A stretch of 64,000 nt of DNA from Rickettsia endosymbiont of Lasioglossum villosulum (GTDB lineage: Bacteria; Pseudomonadota; Alphaproteobacteria; Rickettsiales; Rickettsiaceae). The notes beneath the pieces are model-generated. The model was not told the origin of the DNA. It did not search any database and worked only from the letters and a program-made list of their open reading frames with translations. A program made the translations under genes and the position numbers. Positions 50,902 to 60,097 of the stretch are shown piece by piece. The stretch is taken from the NCBI RefSeq assembly GCF_964026455.1, contig NZ_OZ032152.1, positions 930,001 through 994,000 of the forward strand. Reading direction: 5' to 3'. How positions within the stretch are numbered: position 1 is the stretch's first letter; every line of letters starts with the position of its first letter.

Positions 50902-51491
50902 TTGAAAATCGTAGAAATAAATAATAAAGAAATTTTTTATTTAATGCCTAAAAATCAGTTACTTGAAAAAGGTCTGCGACAAGTTGAGATATTATCTATT
51001 TTTGAGACAATTTGGGATTCTTATGCTGAAAAAACGATAAATTTATTATTTGAGTCGGCAGTTGAAAATCTAACCTGTGCTATGCTGCTTGGCGAAGAAA
51101 AAGCTATTTTGCCGCTTGCACAACTTTATTCTAAAGGTACTATTTATGGTATTTTGCCGGATTTAGTCTTTAGTGATTACATTATCTTGCTGGGTCGAAA
51201 ACTTGAATATGAAATATGTAATGATATCCCTTTGCAACTTATCACTAATACTAAATATTTTGATAAACAGTTAGAAGATCTAGCTATTATTATTACTTCT
51301 AATACCTTATTTTACTATTCTAATTTTAGATGTATAGGGGAAGATATTAAAAAAAAATCGTTAGGGATTGTAATAAGCAGTTCAAAGAAGAATGGCATTT
51401 TTGTAAATTTGAATATCCTGATTTAACGTTATCATCTTTTGAGATATTGGAGGAAGAGCAGGATTCAGTAACTGTAACAAACTTTGGATGA
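50902..51491 (+). pseudogene. Sel1-like family member 4, frameshifted in a nine-A run
   Basis: The open frame (50902-51426) starts at TTG after a TAGGAT site; an internal ATG at 50944 is the alternative. It shows the family pattern in LTCAMLLGEEKAILPLAQLY. After nine A residues at 51349-51357 the frame gives a short tail ending LNILI. With ten As it would continue IVRDCNKQFKEEWHFCKFEY and on to TVTNFG at 51491, which looks like a genuine acidic C-terminus. This may be a recent loss or may be rescued by polymerase slippage. No C-terminal cysteine. Function unknown. Confidence 0.55.
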
Positions 51492-51549
51492 TAATAAATG
51501 TTTAATGTCTTGATTGGGTTCTCTTGCTGTCGCATGGCTTGGTTTTTCT

Positions 51550-51643
51550 GTCATTGCGAGAAAGTTATGTAATAACCAACGAAGCAATCTTAGGAGTTTT
51601 ACTTCATGAGATTGCCACGCCACTTTCAGTGGCTCGCAATGAC
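51550..51643. repeat. Rickettsia palindromic element (GTCATTGCGAG type)
   Basis: Starts GTCATTGCGAGAAAGTTATG and ends AGTGGCTCGCAATGAC, with AATCTTAGG / CATGAGATTGCCACG in the middle. It lies between the Sel1-like cluster and the convergent hydrolase gene. Confidence 0.87.
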
Positions 51644-51649
51644 ATCCAT

Positions 51650-52357
51650 TTAATACAAAAACAACTTCTTCTGGCTCTTCGATTCTTCGTTTACATTATT
51701 GCTACTTTGCGGATAACCATGATCTAATGTTTTTAAATAATCCCCTATTGCTTTAGAGAATTCTTCCATTTTATAACGGAAGAAATGGTCAGCACCGCTA
51801 ATAATTTTACATCCAACCTTAATATGAGCTTGTTGTTTAGATAACTTACTTGCTAAATCTTTTACTGCTTCAGCTGAAACTATACTATCACTATCACCTT
51901 GTAGTACAAATCCTGGAATAGGGCAAGGCGAAAGGAATGAAAAATCATATTTATTTACCGGAGGCGAAATAGCAATAAAGTTATTTATTTCAGGGCGTCT
52001 CATCACAAGTTGCATAGCTATCCATGCACCGAATGAAAACCCTAATACTAAATTAGACTGAGCGTTTGGATTATTCTGCTGTAACCAATCAAGTGCTGTT
52101 CCGGCATCTATAACCTCACCCACCCCATTATTAAAGTTACCCTCTGAATGCCCTACTCCTCTGAAGTTAATACGTAGAACTGTATAGCCATGCTCAGATA
52201 AAACTTTATAGGCGTTATACACTACTGTATTATTCATATCACCGCCATGCAAAGGATGGGGATGAAGAACCAATGCAACAGGAGCATTATATGCTTCTGC
52301 TTTTACATATATTCCTTCGATTCGCCCCTCAGGACCGTTAAAATAAATTCGCGACAT
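51650..52357 (-). CDS. Alpha/beta hydrolase
   Basis: A 235-residue cytoplasmic alpha/beta hydrolase. The nucleophile elbow GFSFGAW, the acid in LQGDSDSIV and the histidine in SGADHFF form the usual triad; LHPHPLHGGDMNNTVVYNAY and RINFRGVGHSEG are typical of the YsfI/OsmC-linked small-hydrolase group. Substrate unknown. The last 25 or so residues (DHGYPQSSNNVNEESKSQKK) are polar and may be a tail gained next to the RPE that lies 6 bases downstream. Confidence 0.85.
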   Translation of the reverse strand: MSRIYFNGPEGRIEGIYVKAEAYNAPVALVLHPHPLHGGDMNNTVVYNAYKVLSEHGYTVLRINFRGVGHSEGNFNNGVGEVIDAGTALDWLQQNNPNAQSNLVLGFSFGAWIAMQLVMRRPEINNFIAISPPVNKYDFSFLSPCPIPGFVLQGDSDSIVSAEAVKDLASKLSKQQAHIKVGCKIISGADHFFRYKMEEFSKAIGDYLKTLDHGYPQSSNNVNEESKSQKKLFLY

Positions 52358-52400
52358 AATTATTTGTAATATTTAATTTGTTTTTGTTAATAAACTTTGC

Positions 52401-52500
52401 GTCATTGCGAGCGGAAACTTTATCACTCTGTCATCCCGTGGCTTGACCACGGGATAACAACATTCTTTTATTTACATAGGCAATGCTTCCTCGCAATAAC
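52401..52500. repeat. Nested palindromic elements (GTCATCCCG type inside GTCATTGCGAG type)
   Basis: The outer pair is GTCATTGCGAGCGGAAAC and CTTCCTCGCAATAAC. Inside lies a complete small hairpin GTCATCCCGTGGCTTGACCA with CCACGGGATAAC. It falls between the hydrolase and host-attachment genes. Confidence 0.8.
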
Positions 52501-52506
52501 AACTCA

Positions 52507-52947
52507 TCAAGAGAATACTGCCCTTTCGACTGCCTCAGCATTATGCTGCACTAAATCTTTCGCTATTTCCTTAGTAATCATCTTTTTCAGACCATTTTTA
52601 AGCTCATGACGAACGCAACCAAGCATTTGCGGTTCAGCAACTATAATTAGTTCTTTATATTTAGCCTGATCTTGACCTACTGCTTTTTCTAAATGTTTTA
52701 TAACGCTTTTTGCTGCTTCTTTGTGTTCTATATCTTTTAAAGAAGTATGAGGCTCAAACAATGAAGCAGGCGTAGATTTATTTTGGTATAAACTCTGTCT
52801 TTTTTCTCTATGGTGGTGATGCTCTTCCAAATCTAAAGGTAACTTTAAAGGCTTATTATTAGTAATTTTAACTCCTTGAGCATCGTAAAGCATCATTTGC
52901 TTACTATCGATCACTGCAATTAATTTTAATGCTGTTGTATTATTCAT
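52507..52947 (-). CDS. Host attachment family protein
   Basis: A 146-residue protein with the family's N-terminal strand (ALKLIAVIDSKQMMLYDAQG), a middle part EELIIVAEPQMLGCVR-like segment (KELIIVAEPQMLGCVRHELK) and the closing IAKDLVQHNAEAVERAVF. The family is named for host attachment in plant bacteria and has an eRF1-like (baeRF) fold; its true role in Rickettsia is not known. It has no signal peptide. A histidine-rich stretch (EEHHHHREKR) is unusual. A good AGGAGG-like site is not obvious, but TGGAGGT lies before the ATG. Confidence 0.75.
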   Translation of the reverse strand: MNNTTALKLIAVIDSKQMMLYDAQGVKITNNKPLKLPLDLEEHHHHREKRQSLYQNKSTPASLFEPHTSLKDIEHKEAAKSVIKHLEKAVGQDQAKYKELIIVAEPQMLGCVRHELKNGLKKMITKEIAKDLVQHNAEAVERAVFS

Positions 52948-53061
52948 AATACCTCCATAAGAATAGTTGGTAATTGTATGATAATACTAATTATTTCTTA
53001 ATCCAAGACTAATTTAATACAAATAACAAATTACATTAGTAATTTGCTATTCGAGTAAGTA

Positions 53062-53787
53062 TTAATTTAATAATTTTTGCTTTTCACTATTAATTATCTC
53101 TTCAATCTTATCATTAAGAATCCGCACCTCGGTCTGTTCTACCTCTTCCCTTTCTATTACTCCAATAATTTTTACCTTTATAGTTCCAGGCTGTTTAAAC
53201 CAAAAGCCTCTAGGCCAAAATAAGCCGGCATTATGTGCCATCATTACTATCGGCACTTTAGTAATAGAAGCAAGCTTTACAGCACTTGGCTTAAATTTTA
53301 CTGTTCGATCAGGCGGAACTTTTGTTGATTCAGGAAATATTATTAACCATAAACCTTCCTTGATTTTTTCCTCACCCTCTCTTAAAATTTGGGCAACTGA
53401 ACTATTAGTGCCACGATTTACTGCAATCGGCTTAACCATACGAAGTCCCCAACCAAGTAGCGGTATATTAAATAGCTCACGTTTTAATACCCACGAATGT
53501 TTAGGGATAATAAGCTGCATAAACATCTGATCCCAAAAGGATTGATGGTTAGATACAACTATTGAAATGGTTTTAGGTAATTTCTCAAGCCCCTCTACCT
53601 CATATTTCAAACCACAACAAATTTTTGCAAGCCACACAAAAGTATAAGAAAAGATAACAGCGATCCTATATCTTATTTGATAGTTGACATTGAAAAACGT
53701 TACGGGTATGTAACATATAAGAAAAAAGATAAAAGTAAATAACGATAATAATCCGTAAAATGATAAAATTCTTAAACGCCAAAGCAT
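53062..53787 (-). CDS. plsC: 1-acyl-sn-glycerol-3-phosphate acyltransferase
   Basis: I start at ATG 53787 (MLWRLRILSFYGLLSLFTFI), giving 241 residues; the longer frame to 53844 begins at TTG with no good ribosome-binding site. A first hydrophobic segment is followed by the acyltransferase block I motif NHQSFWDQ (the H-x4-D catalytic pair) and the later FPESTKVPPD, the EGT(S)-like block III. The enzyme makes phosphatidic acid, the substrate of CdsA, in the inner membrane. It diverges from trpS. Confidence 0.88.
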   Translation of the reverse strand: MLWRLRILSFYGLLSLFTFIFFLICYIPVTFFNVNYQIRYRIAVIFSYTFVWLAKICCGLKYEVEGLEKLPKTISIVVSNHQSFWDQMFMQLIIPKHSWVLKRELFNIPLLGWGLRMVKPIAVNRGTNSSVAQILREGEEKIKEGLWLIIFPESTKVPPDRTVKFKPSAVKLASITKVPIVMMAHNAGLFWPRGFWFKQPGTIKVKIIGVIEREEVEQTEVRILNDKIEEIINSEKQKLLN

Positions 53788-53859
53788 ATAGTAAAAATTA
53801 AATATTAATTTGGTATATATACATATATTTGTTAATGAATACAATAATAAAGGTATAAA

Positions 53860-54852
53860 ATGAAAAAAACTGTTCTTTCAGGTGTGCAAGCTACTGGTTC
53901 TTTGCATCTTGGTAACTATTTAGGCTCGATTCGAAACTGGGTTAAAATGCAGGAAGAATATAATTGTTTTTTCTTTTTGGCTGATCTGCATTCTATTACT
54001 GTTGATATAGCACCTAGTGAACTTAAAAGATCGGTTATAGAAACACTTGCGATTTATTTAGCAGCAGGCCTTGACCCTAATAAAGTCACAATTTTTGCTC
54101 AGAGTATGGTAAAAGAACATGCTGAACTTGCTTGGTTGCTGAATTGCGTAACACCGCTCGGCTGGTTAAAACGCATGACGCAGTTTAAGGATAAGGCTGG
54201 AAAGGACCAAGAAAAAGCATGCCTTGGGCTTTTTTCCTATCCGGTACTTATGGCTGCTGATATACTGATATATAAGGCCGATATAGTGCCTGTTGGTGAG
54301 GACCAAAAGCAGCATTTGGAACTAACTAGAGATATCGCCGGCGTAATTAATAGGAAGTTTAATAAGGAAATTTTAAAAGTACCTGATGTTTTAATTGGTG
54401 GCTCAGGAACAAGAATTATGAGTCTTAGAGATGGCAGTAAAAAAATGAGCAAATCCGATTCTTCAGATTTTTCTCGTATTAATTTAAAAGATGATAATGA
54501 TCTTATTCATCAAAAAATTAAAAAAGCCAAAACAGATCATTTAAGTTTTGTTAGTTATGATAAAGAAGCAAGACCAGAGATTAGTAATTTATTAGACATC
54601 TATACAAGCTTATCAGAAGAAAAACTTGAGAATATAATTCAGAATTATGAGAATCAAGGCTTTGCAAAATTTAAAGAAGATTTAGCAGAAATTATTATTA
54701 CAAATCTGCAACCGATGCGTGATAAATATTTAGAGTTAATGAATGATCAGGAATATTTATTCAAAATACTTCACCAAGGTGCAGAGAAAGCAAGAATTAG
54801 AGCGTCTGAAACTGTAAATGAGTTAAAAGAACAATTTGGCTTCGTGATATGA
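53860..54852 (+). CDS. trpS: Tryptophanyl-tRNA synthetase
   Basis: A 330-residue class I synthetase with the HIGH-equivalent TGSLHLGNYLGS, the tryptophan-binding region DQKQHLELTRDIA and the KMSKS motif. It charges tRNA-Trp. Length and domain order are normal. The ribosome-binding site AAAGGT lies before the ATG. It diverges from plsC with about 70 bases between the chosen starts. Confidence 0.95.
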   Translation: MKKTVLSGVQATGSLHLGNYLGSIRNWVKMQEEYNCFFFLADLHSITVDIAPSELKRSVIETLAIYLAAGLDPNKVTIFAQSMVKEHAELAWLLNCVTPLGWLKRMTQFKDKAGKDQEKACLGLFSYPVLMAADILIYKADIVPVGEDQKQHLELTRDIAGVINRKFNKEILKVPDVLIGGSGTRIMSLRDGSKKMSKSDSSDFSRINLKDDNDLIHQKIKKAKTDHLSFVSYDKEARPEISNLLDIYTSLSEEKLENIIQNYENQGFAKFKEDLAEIIITNLQPMRDKYLELMNDQEYLFKILHQGAEKARIRASETVNELKEQFGFVI

Positions 54853-54877
54853 AGTAGATTTTGAGAGATACCAAATC

Positions 54878-54979
54878 GTCATTGCGAGGAAATTACGGAG
54901 TAATTGACGAAGCAATCTCAGGAATTTTATACTGTTTTATGAGATTGCCGCGTCGATGCTAGCATCTCCTCGCAATGAC
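54878..54979. repeat. Rickettsia palindromic element (GTCATTGCGAG type)
   Basis: Starts GTCATTGCGAGGAAATTACG and ends CATCTCCTCGCAATGAC, with GCAATCTCAGG / TGAGATTGCCGC inside. It follows the trpS stop and precedes tRNA-Ser. Confidence 0.88.
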
Positions 54980-55112
54980 GAAAAAACCGCTCCACACAAC
55001 AATGCTGATTTAATAAGACCTTGCCATCAATTTTTTTAAATTAAACGAGCATAGTAAAGATTTTTTACGATTTTTCTTGAATTATGCTATATTTTTTGCT
55101 ATGAATCTTCTT

Positions 55113-55202
55113 GGATAGGTGGCCGAGCGGTTTAAGGCACTAGTCTTGAAAACTGGCGTACGGGCAACCGTACCGTGGGTTCGAATCCCACCCTATCCGC
55201 CA
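55113..55202 (+). tRNA. tRNA-Ser (TGA anticodon)
   Basis: The acceptor arm GGATAGG pairs with CCTATCC; the D arm is GGCCGAGCGGTTTAAGGC; the anticodon loop CTTGAAA gives anticodon TGA (reads UCA). A long variable arm (TACGGGCAACCGTA) is typical of serine tRNA, followed by GGTTCGAATCC. The CCA end is encoded. It stands alone between trpS and the sugar locus. Confidence 0.95.
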
Positions 55203-55285
55203 ACCTAAAAAACCCTTTATTCCTCATAGTTTAGCTGTTGAAAAAGCAAAAATATCATCAAATATTTTTTCAAAAGATTCCCTGC

Positions 55286-55843
55286 TTATAAAATAATATT
55301 TATATTTTTTGGTAAATATTTAGAATATCTTTCTAAAGAATTTTTTATTGCTTCAAAGGATATTGTAAAAAAATAATCTTTGTCTGTTTCATCTACTTTA
55401 ATAGCTCCAAATCTTTCATGAAATCTCCAAACAGATTCATTTTCTTTTCTTACATCAAAGTGAGCCTTAGTAAAACCTAGGCTAAGTGCATAACTATATA
55501 TGATTAAAGCTGACTCAATAGAGTAGCCACTTGGTGTATTAGCCTTTAAAATCCATGATCCCCAACAAAATGAATCTTCTTGAGCATCATAAAGTCGTAC
55601 TGTTCCAACTTGCTCTAAATTTTGATCTTGGATTAAAAAATATAATTGGGAATTATCTTGCTTATATTTTTTAATCCATTCAATTTGTTGTAATAAATCG
55701 TTAGAGGTTGAAGAGAGATATTTAGATTTAGTAGTATCAGTTCTTAGGTTTAAAATAAACGAACTATCTTCTACCTCTACATCACGTAATATTAGGTGAT
55801 TGCCAATAATTTGTTTGGGTTTTATAAAGCTTATTTGGGGCAT
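55286..55843 (-). CDS. GNAT family N-acetyltransferase
   Basis: A 185-residue protein of the RimJ/RimL/PseH-like GNAT fold: the N-terminal strand (NHLILRDVEVEDSSFILNLR), the LEQVGTVRLYD strand and AHFDVRKENESVWRFHERFG with the acetyl-CoA-binding helix. It has no signal peptide. It lies just before the sugar locus on the opposite strand, so it might acetylate the amino sugar made there, in place of the usual left-handed-helix FdtC/QdtC enzyme. That link is from position only. Confidence 0.8.
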   Translation of the reverse strand: MPQISFIKPKQIIGNHLILRDVEVEDSSFILNLRTDTTKSKYLSSTSNDLLQQIEWIKKYKQDNSQLYFLIQDQNLEQVGTVRLYDAQEDSFCWGSWILKANTPSGYSIESALIIYSYALSLGFTKAHFDVRKENESVWRFHERFGAIKVDETDKDYFFTISFEAIKNSLERYSKYLPKNINIIL

Positions 55844-56168
55844 AGGGATTTGAAAAAATAATTATTTTAATTTCAAATAAAAATATTTTGATATTTACAA
55901 TTATGCAAGAAAATAATATAATAAACGCTTTATTAGGAACTAATTAGTTGATATATATTTTGAACATGTAATTTTGTTGCTAAGCTAATTAGTTATAGGT
56001 ATTACTCCTCTTGCCTAATCTCAAATTCATTTTGACTGTATACTCATTATTAATTTAAAGAATTAGTTCTACAAAACTTCAAGGAATTCATATTTTAGTT
56101 CCTTGCTTTACTTTTAACTCTCTAAGTTATTTGATATATACAAATTATTACTTTAAATCTTGTAATTT
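55844..56168. other. AT-rich divergent gap before the sugar locus
   Basis: A 325-base gap between the divergent GNAT and GT61 genes with no gene and no RPE. A short stem CAAGGAA / TTCCTTG flanks a 12-base loop at 56080-56105, and AACTAATTAGTT at about 55939 is a small palindrome. Promoters for both directions presumably lie here, but I cannot place them. Confidence 0.45.
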
Positions 56169-57704
56169 ATGATTATCTTAAAAAAGATTCTAGCCAATTT
56201 AGACACAACAAAATATAAGCTAGCTAATATTTTAAATGGGTTAGGCATAAAAAGTGCTTCCTTAACTGTTAAAATTGAACCTAGAATATTATCTGCTGTT
56301 AATAAAATTTTATATTTGTTACGCTACGCTATATTTTGTGCTTCAAAATGTTTAATTTCAATTGCAATTTGGTTAAACCCTAAAAAACAAATATTTAGAG
56401 AAAATTTAGCTTCTTTGAGAACCATCCTTAAAATTAAAAAAATTAAATATGCAGGTCTAAGTATTCAAAAATCTCATGATTTAAATACAAACACTCAAGA
56501 AACTCAGGATGTAATTTTTAAAAGCCCTTTAAAAGACATTTTTAATTATTATTCTGTCTCTGAAGGATGTAAATTATTATCTCACAAAATAAAATTTTTT
56601 GATACTAACAAAACATTAAAATTAACTAAACCTAAAGTAATAAATAATGATTTTCATGTATCAGAAAAATATAATTGCACAATAAAATTACCAGATACTT
56701 ATCTTGCAGAAATAAATAATGCAATTGTAATCGGGGGTACAGATCTAATATTAAGTAATAATACAGCTTTATATGATGGTCTTGATAATAATGATCAGTA
56801 TATTATTTATGGCGAAGAAAGCGACTTCTATCTTAAAAAATATGTTTACCATATTAAATCTATAGGTATTGTAAATAAGATTAATGAAAAAAACTTGTCA
56901 TTTGAAATAATAAAAAATCCCCAAGTTATTGATAGCGGTATTCATCTTGTTAAAGATCATTCCAAAAACTACTATCATTGGATTGTAGAATGTTTACCAA
57001 GGCTTAGTTTAATTCAAGGATTAGACAAAAAAATACCATTATTAATTGACGAAGATCATTATCCTCAATCATTAGAACTCCTAAAAATGTTCAATTTTGA
57101 TAATAGAGATTTAATAAAGCTTGAAAAAAAAAACGGATATTTAGTAAAAAAGTTATATTATCCCTCCCCATTATCCTTAATTAAAGATAATGTTAATGCA
57201 CCTGATTATTCAAATGCAGTAGTGGTTGCTCCCAAAGCAATACAATTTGTAAAAAAGGTAATATCTAAACAATTTAATAACCCTAAAAAGGCATTTCGTA
57301 AACTTTATATATCAAGAAAAAGAGCTACATATAGAAAATTACTCAATAGTGAAGAAATTGAAAATTTCTTGATTACTCAAGGATTTGAAATTGTTTACCC
57401 AGATTTTTTATCAGCCCAGGCACAAATTGAATTATTCTCAATGGCACAAATTATTATCGGTCCTACGGGTGCGGGTATGGTTAATTTAATTTTCGCTCCT
57501 AAAGATTGTAAAATATTAATTTTAAGTAGTAACGTACAAGAAGCGAATTTCCGAGTATTTCATTCTTTAGCTATGAGCCTAGAAATGGATTTAAAATTTT
57601 TGATAGGAGCTCATACCAATACTCAAATCATATCACCTATGCATTCAGATTATAGTATTGATATAGATTTATTAAGCAAATATGTAAATTCTATACAAAA
57701 CTAA
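56169..57704 (+). CDS. Glycosyltransferase family 61 protein
   Basis: A 511-residue protein whose C-terminal 300 residues carry the DUF563/GT61 features: IHLVKDHSKNYYHWIVECLP, then RLSLI, and GPTGAGMVNLIFAPKDCKIL. GT61 enzymes in bacteria add sugars to capsule or O-antigen. The N-terminal 130 residues include two hydrophobic stretches (for example ILYLLRYAIFCASKCLISIA) and may anchor the protein. It begins the plus-strand sugar locus, 72 bases before rmlA. Confidence 0.78.
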   Translation: MIILKKILANLDTTKYKLANILNGLGIKSASLTVKIEPRILSAVNKILYLLRYAIFCASKCLISIAIWLNPKKQIFRENLASLRTILKIKKIKYAGLSIQKSHDLNTNTQETQDVIFKSPLKDIFNYYSVSEGCKLLSHKIKFFDTNKTLKLTKPKVINNDFHVSEKYNCTIKLPDTYLAEINNAIVIGGTDLILSNNTALYDGLDNNDQYIIYGEESDFYLKKYVYHIKSIGIVNKINEKNLSFEIIKNPQVIDSGIHLVKDHSKNYYHWIVECLPRLSLIQGLDKKIPLLIDEDHYPQSLELLKMFNFDNRDLIKLEKKNGYLVKKLYYPSPLSLIKDNVNAPDYSNAVVVAPKAIQFVKKVISKQFNNPKKAFRKLYISRKRATYRKLLNSEEIENFLITQGFEIVYPDFLSAQAQIELFSMAQIIIGPTGAGMVNLIFAPKDCKILILSSNVQEANFRVFHSLAMSLEMDLKFLIGAHTNTQIISPMHSDYSIDIDLLSKYVNSIQN

Positions 57705-57776
57705 GGCTTGTAGTTAGTACATATTTAATGTATAAGATACTAATAATTTTATCCACAACAACTTATTAAATAGTTT

Positions 57777-58676
57777 ATGAAAGGTATAATTTTAGCAGGC
57801 GGTTCTGCTACTAGGCTTTACCCTGCTACAAAATCTTTATCAAAGCAGCTCTTAACGGTTTATGATAAACCGATGATTTATTATCCTATTTCAGTATTAA
57901 TGCTTTCTGGAATCAAGGAAATCCTAATTATTACTAACAGTGTATTTCTTTCTTTATATCAAGATCTATTAAATGATGGTAGTCATTTAGGCATTAATAT
58001 TCAGTATGCTATACAAGATACTCCTAAAGGTCTTGCGGATGCTTTTATAATAGGTGAAGATTTTATAGGAGATTCTAATGTTTGCTTAATTCTTGGGGAT
58101 AACATTTTTTATGGTCAAGGACTAGTATCAATATTACAAAATGCTAGATCTTTACAAGAAGGAGCGAAAATTTTTGGTTATTATGTTAAAGATCCAGAAA
58201 GATATGGGATTGCTGAGATTTCTTTTCCTAGCTGTAAAGTATCAAGTATTGAAGAAAAACCTCAAAACCCTAAATCAAATTATGCTATAACCGGTTTATA
58301 CTTTTTTGATAATTCAGTAATTAAAAAAGCAAAAGCAGTTAAACCTTCAAAGCGTGGGGAATTAGAAATTACATCAGTTCTTCAAGCTTATTTAGAGGAA
58401 AATAACTTAAATATAGAAGTATTTGGACGTGGCGTAGCTTGGTTAGATACAGGTACATATGATAGTTTACTCGAGGCATCGAATTTTATTGCTACTATCG
58501 AAAAAAGACAAGGATTAAAAATTGCCTGTTTAGAAGAGGTAGCATATAATTGTAAATATATAGATGCAGAAATGTTGCTAAAACTAGCTGAACTTAGCCC
58601 TAATTCCGATTATTGTAAATATTTAAAAAATATTTATTCTCACCCTAGCTTTTCTATTTTAAATACACAAAAATAA
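57777..58676 (+). CDS. rmlA: Glucose-1-phosphate thymidylyltransferase
   Basis: A 299-residue RmlA. The nucleotide loop is ILAGGSATRLYPATKSLSKQ (with Ser-Ala in place of the usual Ser-Gly), followed by YDKPMIYYPISVLMLSGIKE and the active-site GDNIFYG and EEKPQNPKSNYAITGLYFFD. It makes dTDP-glucose from glucose 1-phosphate and dTTP, the first step to dTDP-deoxyhexoses. rmlB follows after 28 bases. Confidence 0.95.
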   Translation: MKGIILAGGSATRLYPATKSLSKQLLTVYDKPMIYYPISVLMLSGIKEILIITNSVFLSLYQDLLNDGSHLGINIQYAIQDTPKGLADAFIIGEDFIGDSNVCLILGDNIFYGQGLVSILQNARSLQEGAKIFGYYVKDPERYGIAEISFPSCKVSSIEEKPQNPKSNYAITGLYFFDNSVIKKAKAVKPSKRGELEITSVLQAYLEENNLNIEVFGRGVAWLDTGTYDSLLEASNFIATIEKRQGLKIACLEEVAYNCKYIDAEMLLKLAELSPNSDYCKYLKNIYSHPSFSILNTQK

Positions 58677-58704
58677 AATCTTTAAAAATGCAGAGAAAAT
58701 AAAA

Positions 58705-59712
58705 ATGGATAAAGTTATTTTAATTACAGGAGGTGCCGGATTTATTGGTAGCCATTTAGTAGAATATTTTTTAAATAAATATAATAATTACTATATTATT
58801 AACTTAGACGCCTTAACTTATGCTGCTGATATCAAACGCCTTGATCATATTAGCAATAAACAAAATTATAAATTTATTCATGGCAATATTTGCCAAATCG
58901 ACTTAATAGAAAATTTATTTAAAGAATATAATATATCCGATGTAATTCATTTAGCAGCAGAATCGCATGTAGATAATTCATTAGCTAATCCAAGAATTTT
59001 TATAGAAACTAATATACAAGGTACTTTCAACTTACTAGAATCTGCAAGAAATCACTGGTTATCACAAGATAATATAAACTCCAGATTTTTACATATTTCT
59101 ACTGATGAAGTATATGGTAGCTTAGGTGATACAGGTTATTTCTCTGAAAATTCTCCTTATGCTCCAAATTCCCCTTATAGTGCTTCTAAAGCTTCTAGTG
59201 ACTTTTTAGTTAGAAGTTACTTTCACTCATATAATTTACCGACAATAATTAGCAATTGTTCAAACAATTATGGACCAAGGCAACATAATGAAAAATTAAT
59301 TCCTACTATTATTAGAAAAGCCTTAAATAGTGAGCCAATCCCAATTTATGGTAATGGAAAAAATATTAGAGATTGGTTGTATGTAGAGGATCATTGCTCT
59401 GCTTTAGACCTTATTTTCCATAAAGGCGTGGTAGGTGAAAACTACAATATAGGTACACGTAACGAACAAACTAATTTAGAACTTGCTAATAAAATTTGTA
59501 ATATTTTGGATGAATTAAGACCTAACCCTAATTCTACACCTTATGCAAAACAAATAACATACGTAACAGATAGAGCGAGTCACGATTTCAGGTATGCTAT
59601 CAATAATACAAAACTATGCTCAGAATTAAATTGGTCTTCTAAATTTTCTTTTATGGATTCATTAAGATTAACTGTAGAATGGTATATTAATTATTATGAA
59701 TCACAGTTATAA
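58705..59712 (+). CDS. rmlB: dTDP-glucose 4,6-dehydratase
   Basis: A 335-residue extended short-chain dehydrogenase with the NAD-binding GGAGFIGSHLVEYF, the catalytic STDEVYGSLG and YSASKASSDFLVRSY (Tyr and Lys), and HLAAESHVDNS. It makes dTDP-4-keto-6-deoxyglucose. The rmlC and rmlD genes for rhamnose do not follow; instead a 3,4-ketoisomerase and an aminotransferase do, so the product is an amino sugar. It overlaps the next gene by 17 bases. Confidence 0.95.
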   Translation: MDKVILITGGAGFIGSHLVEYFLNKYNNYYIINLDALTYAADIKRLDHISNKQNYKFIHGNICQIDLIENLFKEYNISDVIHLAAESHVDNSLANPRIFIETNIQGTFNLLESARNHWLSQDNINSRFLHISTDEVYGSLGDTGYFSENSPYAPNSPYSASKASSDFLVRSYFHSYNLPTIISNCSNNYGPRQHNEKLIPTIIRKALNSEPIPIYGNGKNIRDWLYVEDHCSALDLIFHKGVVGENYNIGTRNEQTNLELANKICNILDELRPNPNSTPYAKQITYVTDRASHDFRYAINNTKLCSELNWSSKFSFMDSLRLTVEWYINYYESQL

Positions 59713-60097
59713 ATTAATTGAAATTCCACGTTTTGATGACGATAGAGGGAGCTTATCCTTTGTTGAGCTAGGACAAATTTTAGATTTTCCTATACATCGT
59801 GTTTACTGGCTTTATAATTTAAAAAAAGATCGCGGCGGGCATGCACATAAAAATTTAAAACAATTTATTTTTTGTACTCATGGCTTGGTAGATTTCGTTT
59901 TAGATGATGGAGAGTATAAAACAACCATTACTCTTGATGCACCGAATAAAGGTTTATACATTCTAAAACCTTTATGGCGGGAAATAACAAATATAAAAAA
60001 TAATCCTCAAGTAATTATCTGTGCTTCAGAAAACTACCAAGAAAGCGATTATATTAGATCATACGAAGAATTTAAATTATGGAAATCAAATTTTTAG
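59696..60097 (+). CDS. dTDP-4-keto-6-deoxyhexose 3,4-ketoisomerase (FdtA/QdtA type)
   Basis: A 133-residue cupin of the WxcM/FdtA group. The family's active-site segment RGGHAHKNLKQ is present with both histidines, and the fold's closing strands can be read (GLYILKPLWREI). It moves the keto group from C4 to C3 of the dTDP sugar, giving the galacto (FdtA) or gluco (QdtA) 3-keto form; sequence alone does not say which. It overlaps rmlB by 17 bases and the aminotransferase by 19, a tight operon. Confidence 0.88.
   Translation: MNHSYKLIEIPRFDDDRGSLSFVELGQILDFPIHRVYWLYNLKKDRGGHAHKNLKQFIFCTHGLVDFVLDDGEYKTTITLDAPNKGLYILKPLWREITNIKNNPQVIICASENYQESDYIRSYEEFKLWKSNF

Noticed and set aside
51524..52609. 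Short plus-strand frames at 51524-51727 and 52397-52609
   Set aside because: They are built on RPE sequence and antisense of the hydrolase and host-attachment genes; no ribosome-binding site or family resemblance.
53788..53844. Longer N-terminus for PlsC
   Set aside because: It would start at TTG without a ribosome-binding site and adds residues not seen in the family; the ATG at 53787 begins at the first membrane helix.
23316..54979. Repeated short sequences as a possible CRISPR array
   Set aside because: The copies are dispersed palindromes of 90-120 bases in different places, not evenly spaced repeats with unique spacers, and no cas gene is present.
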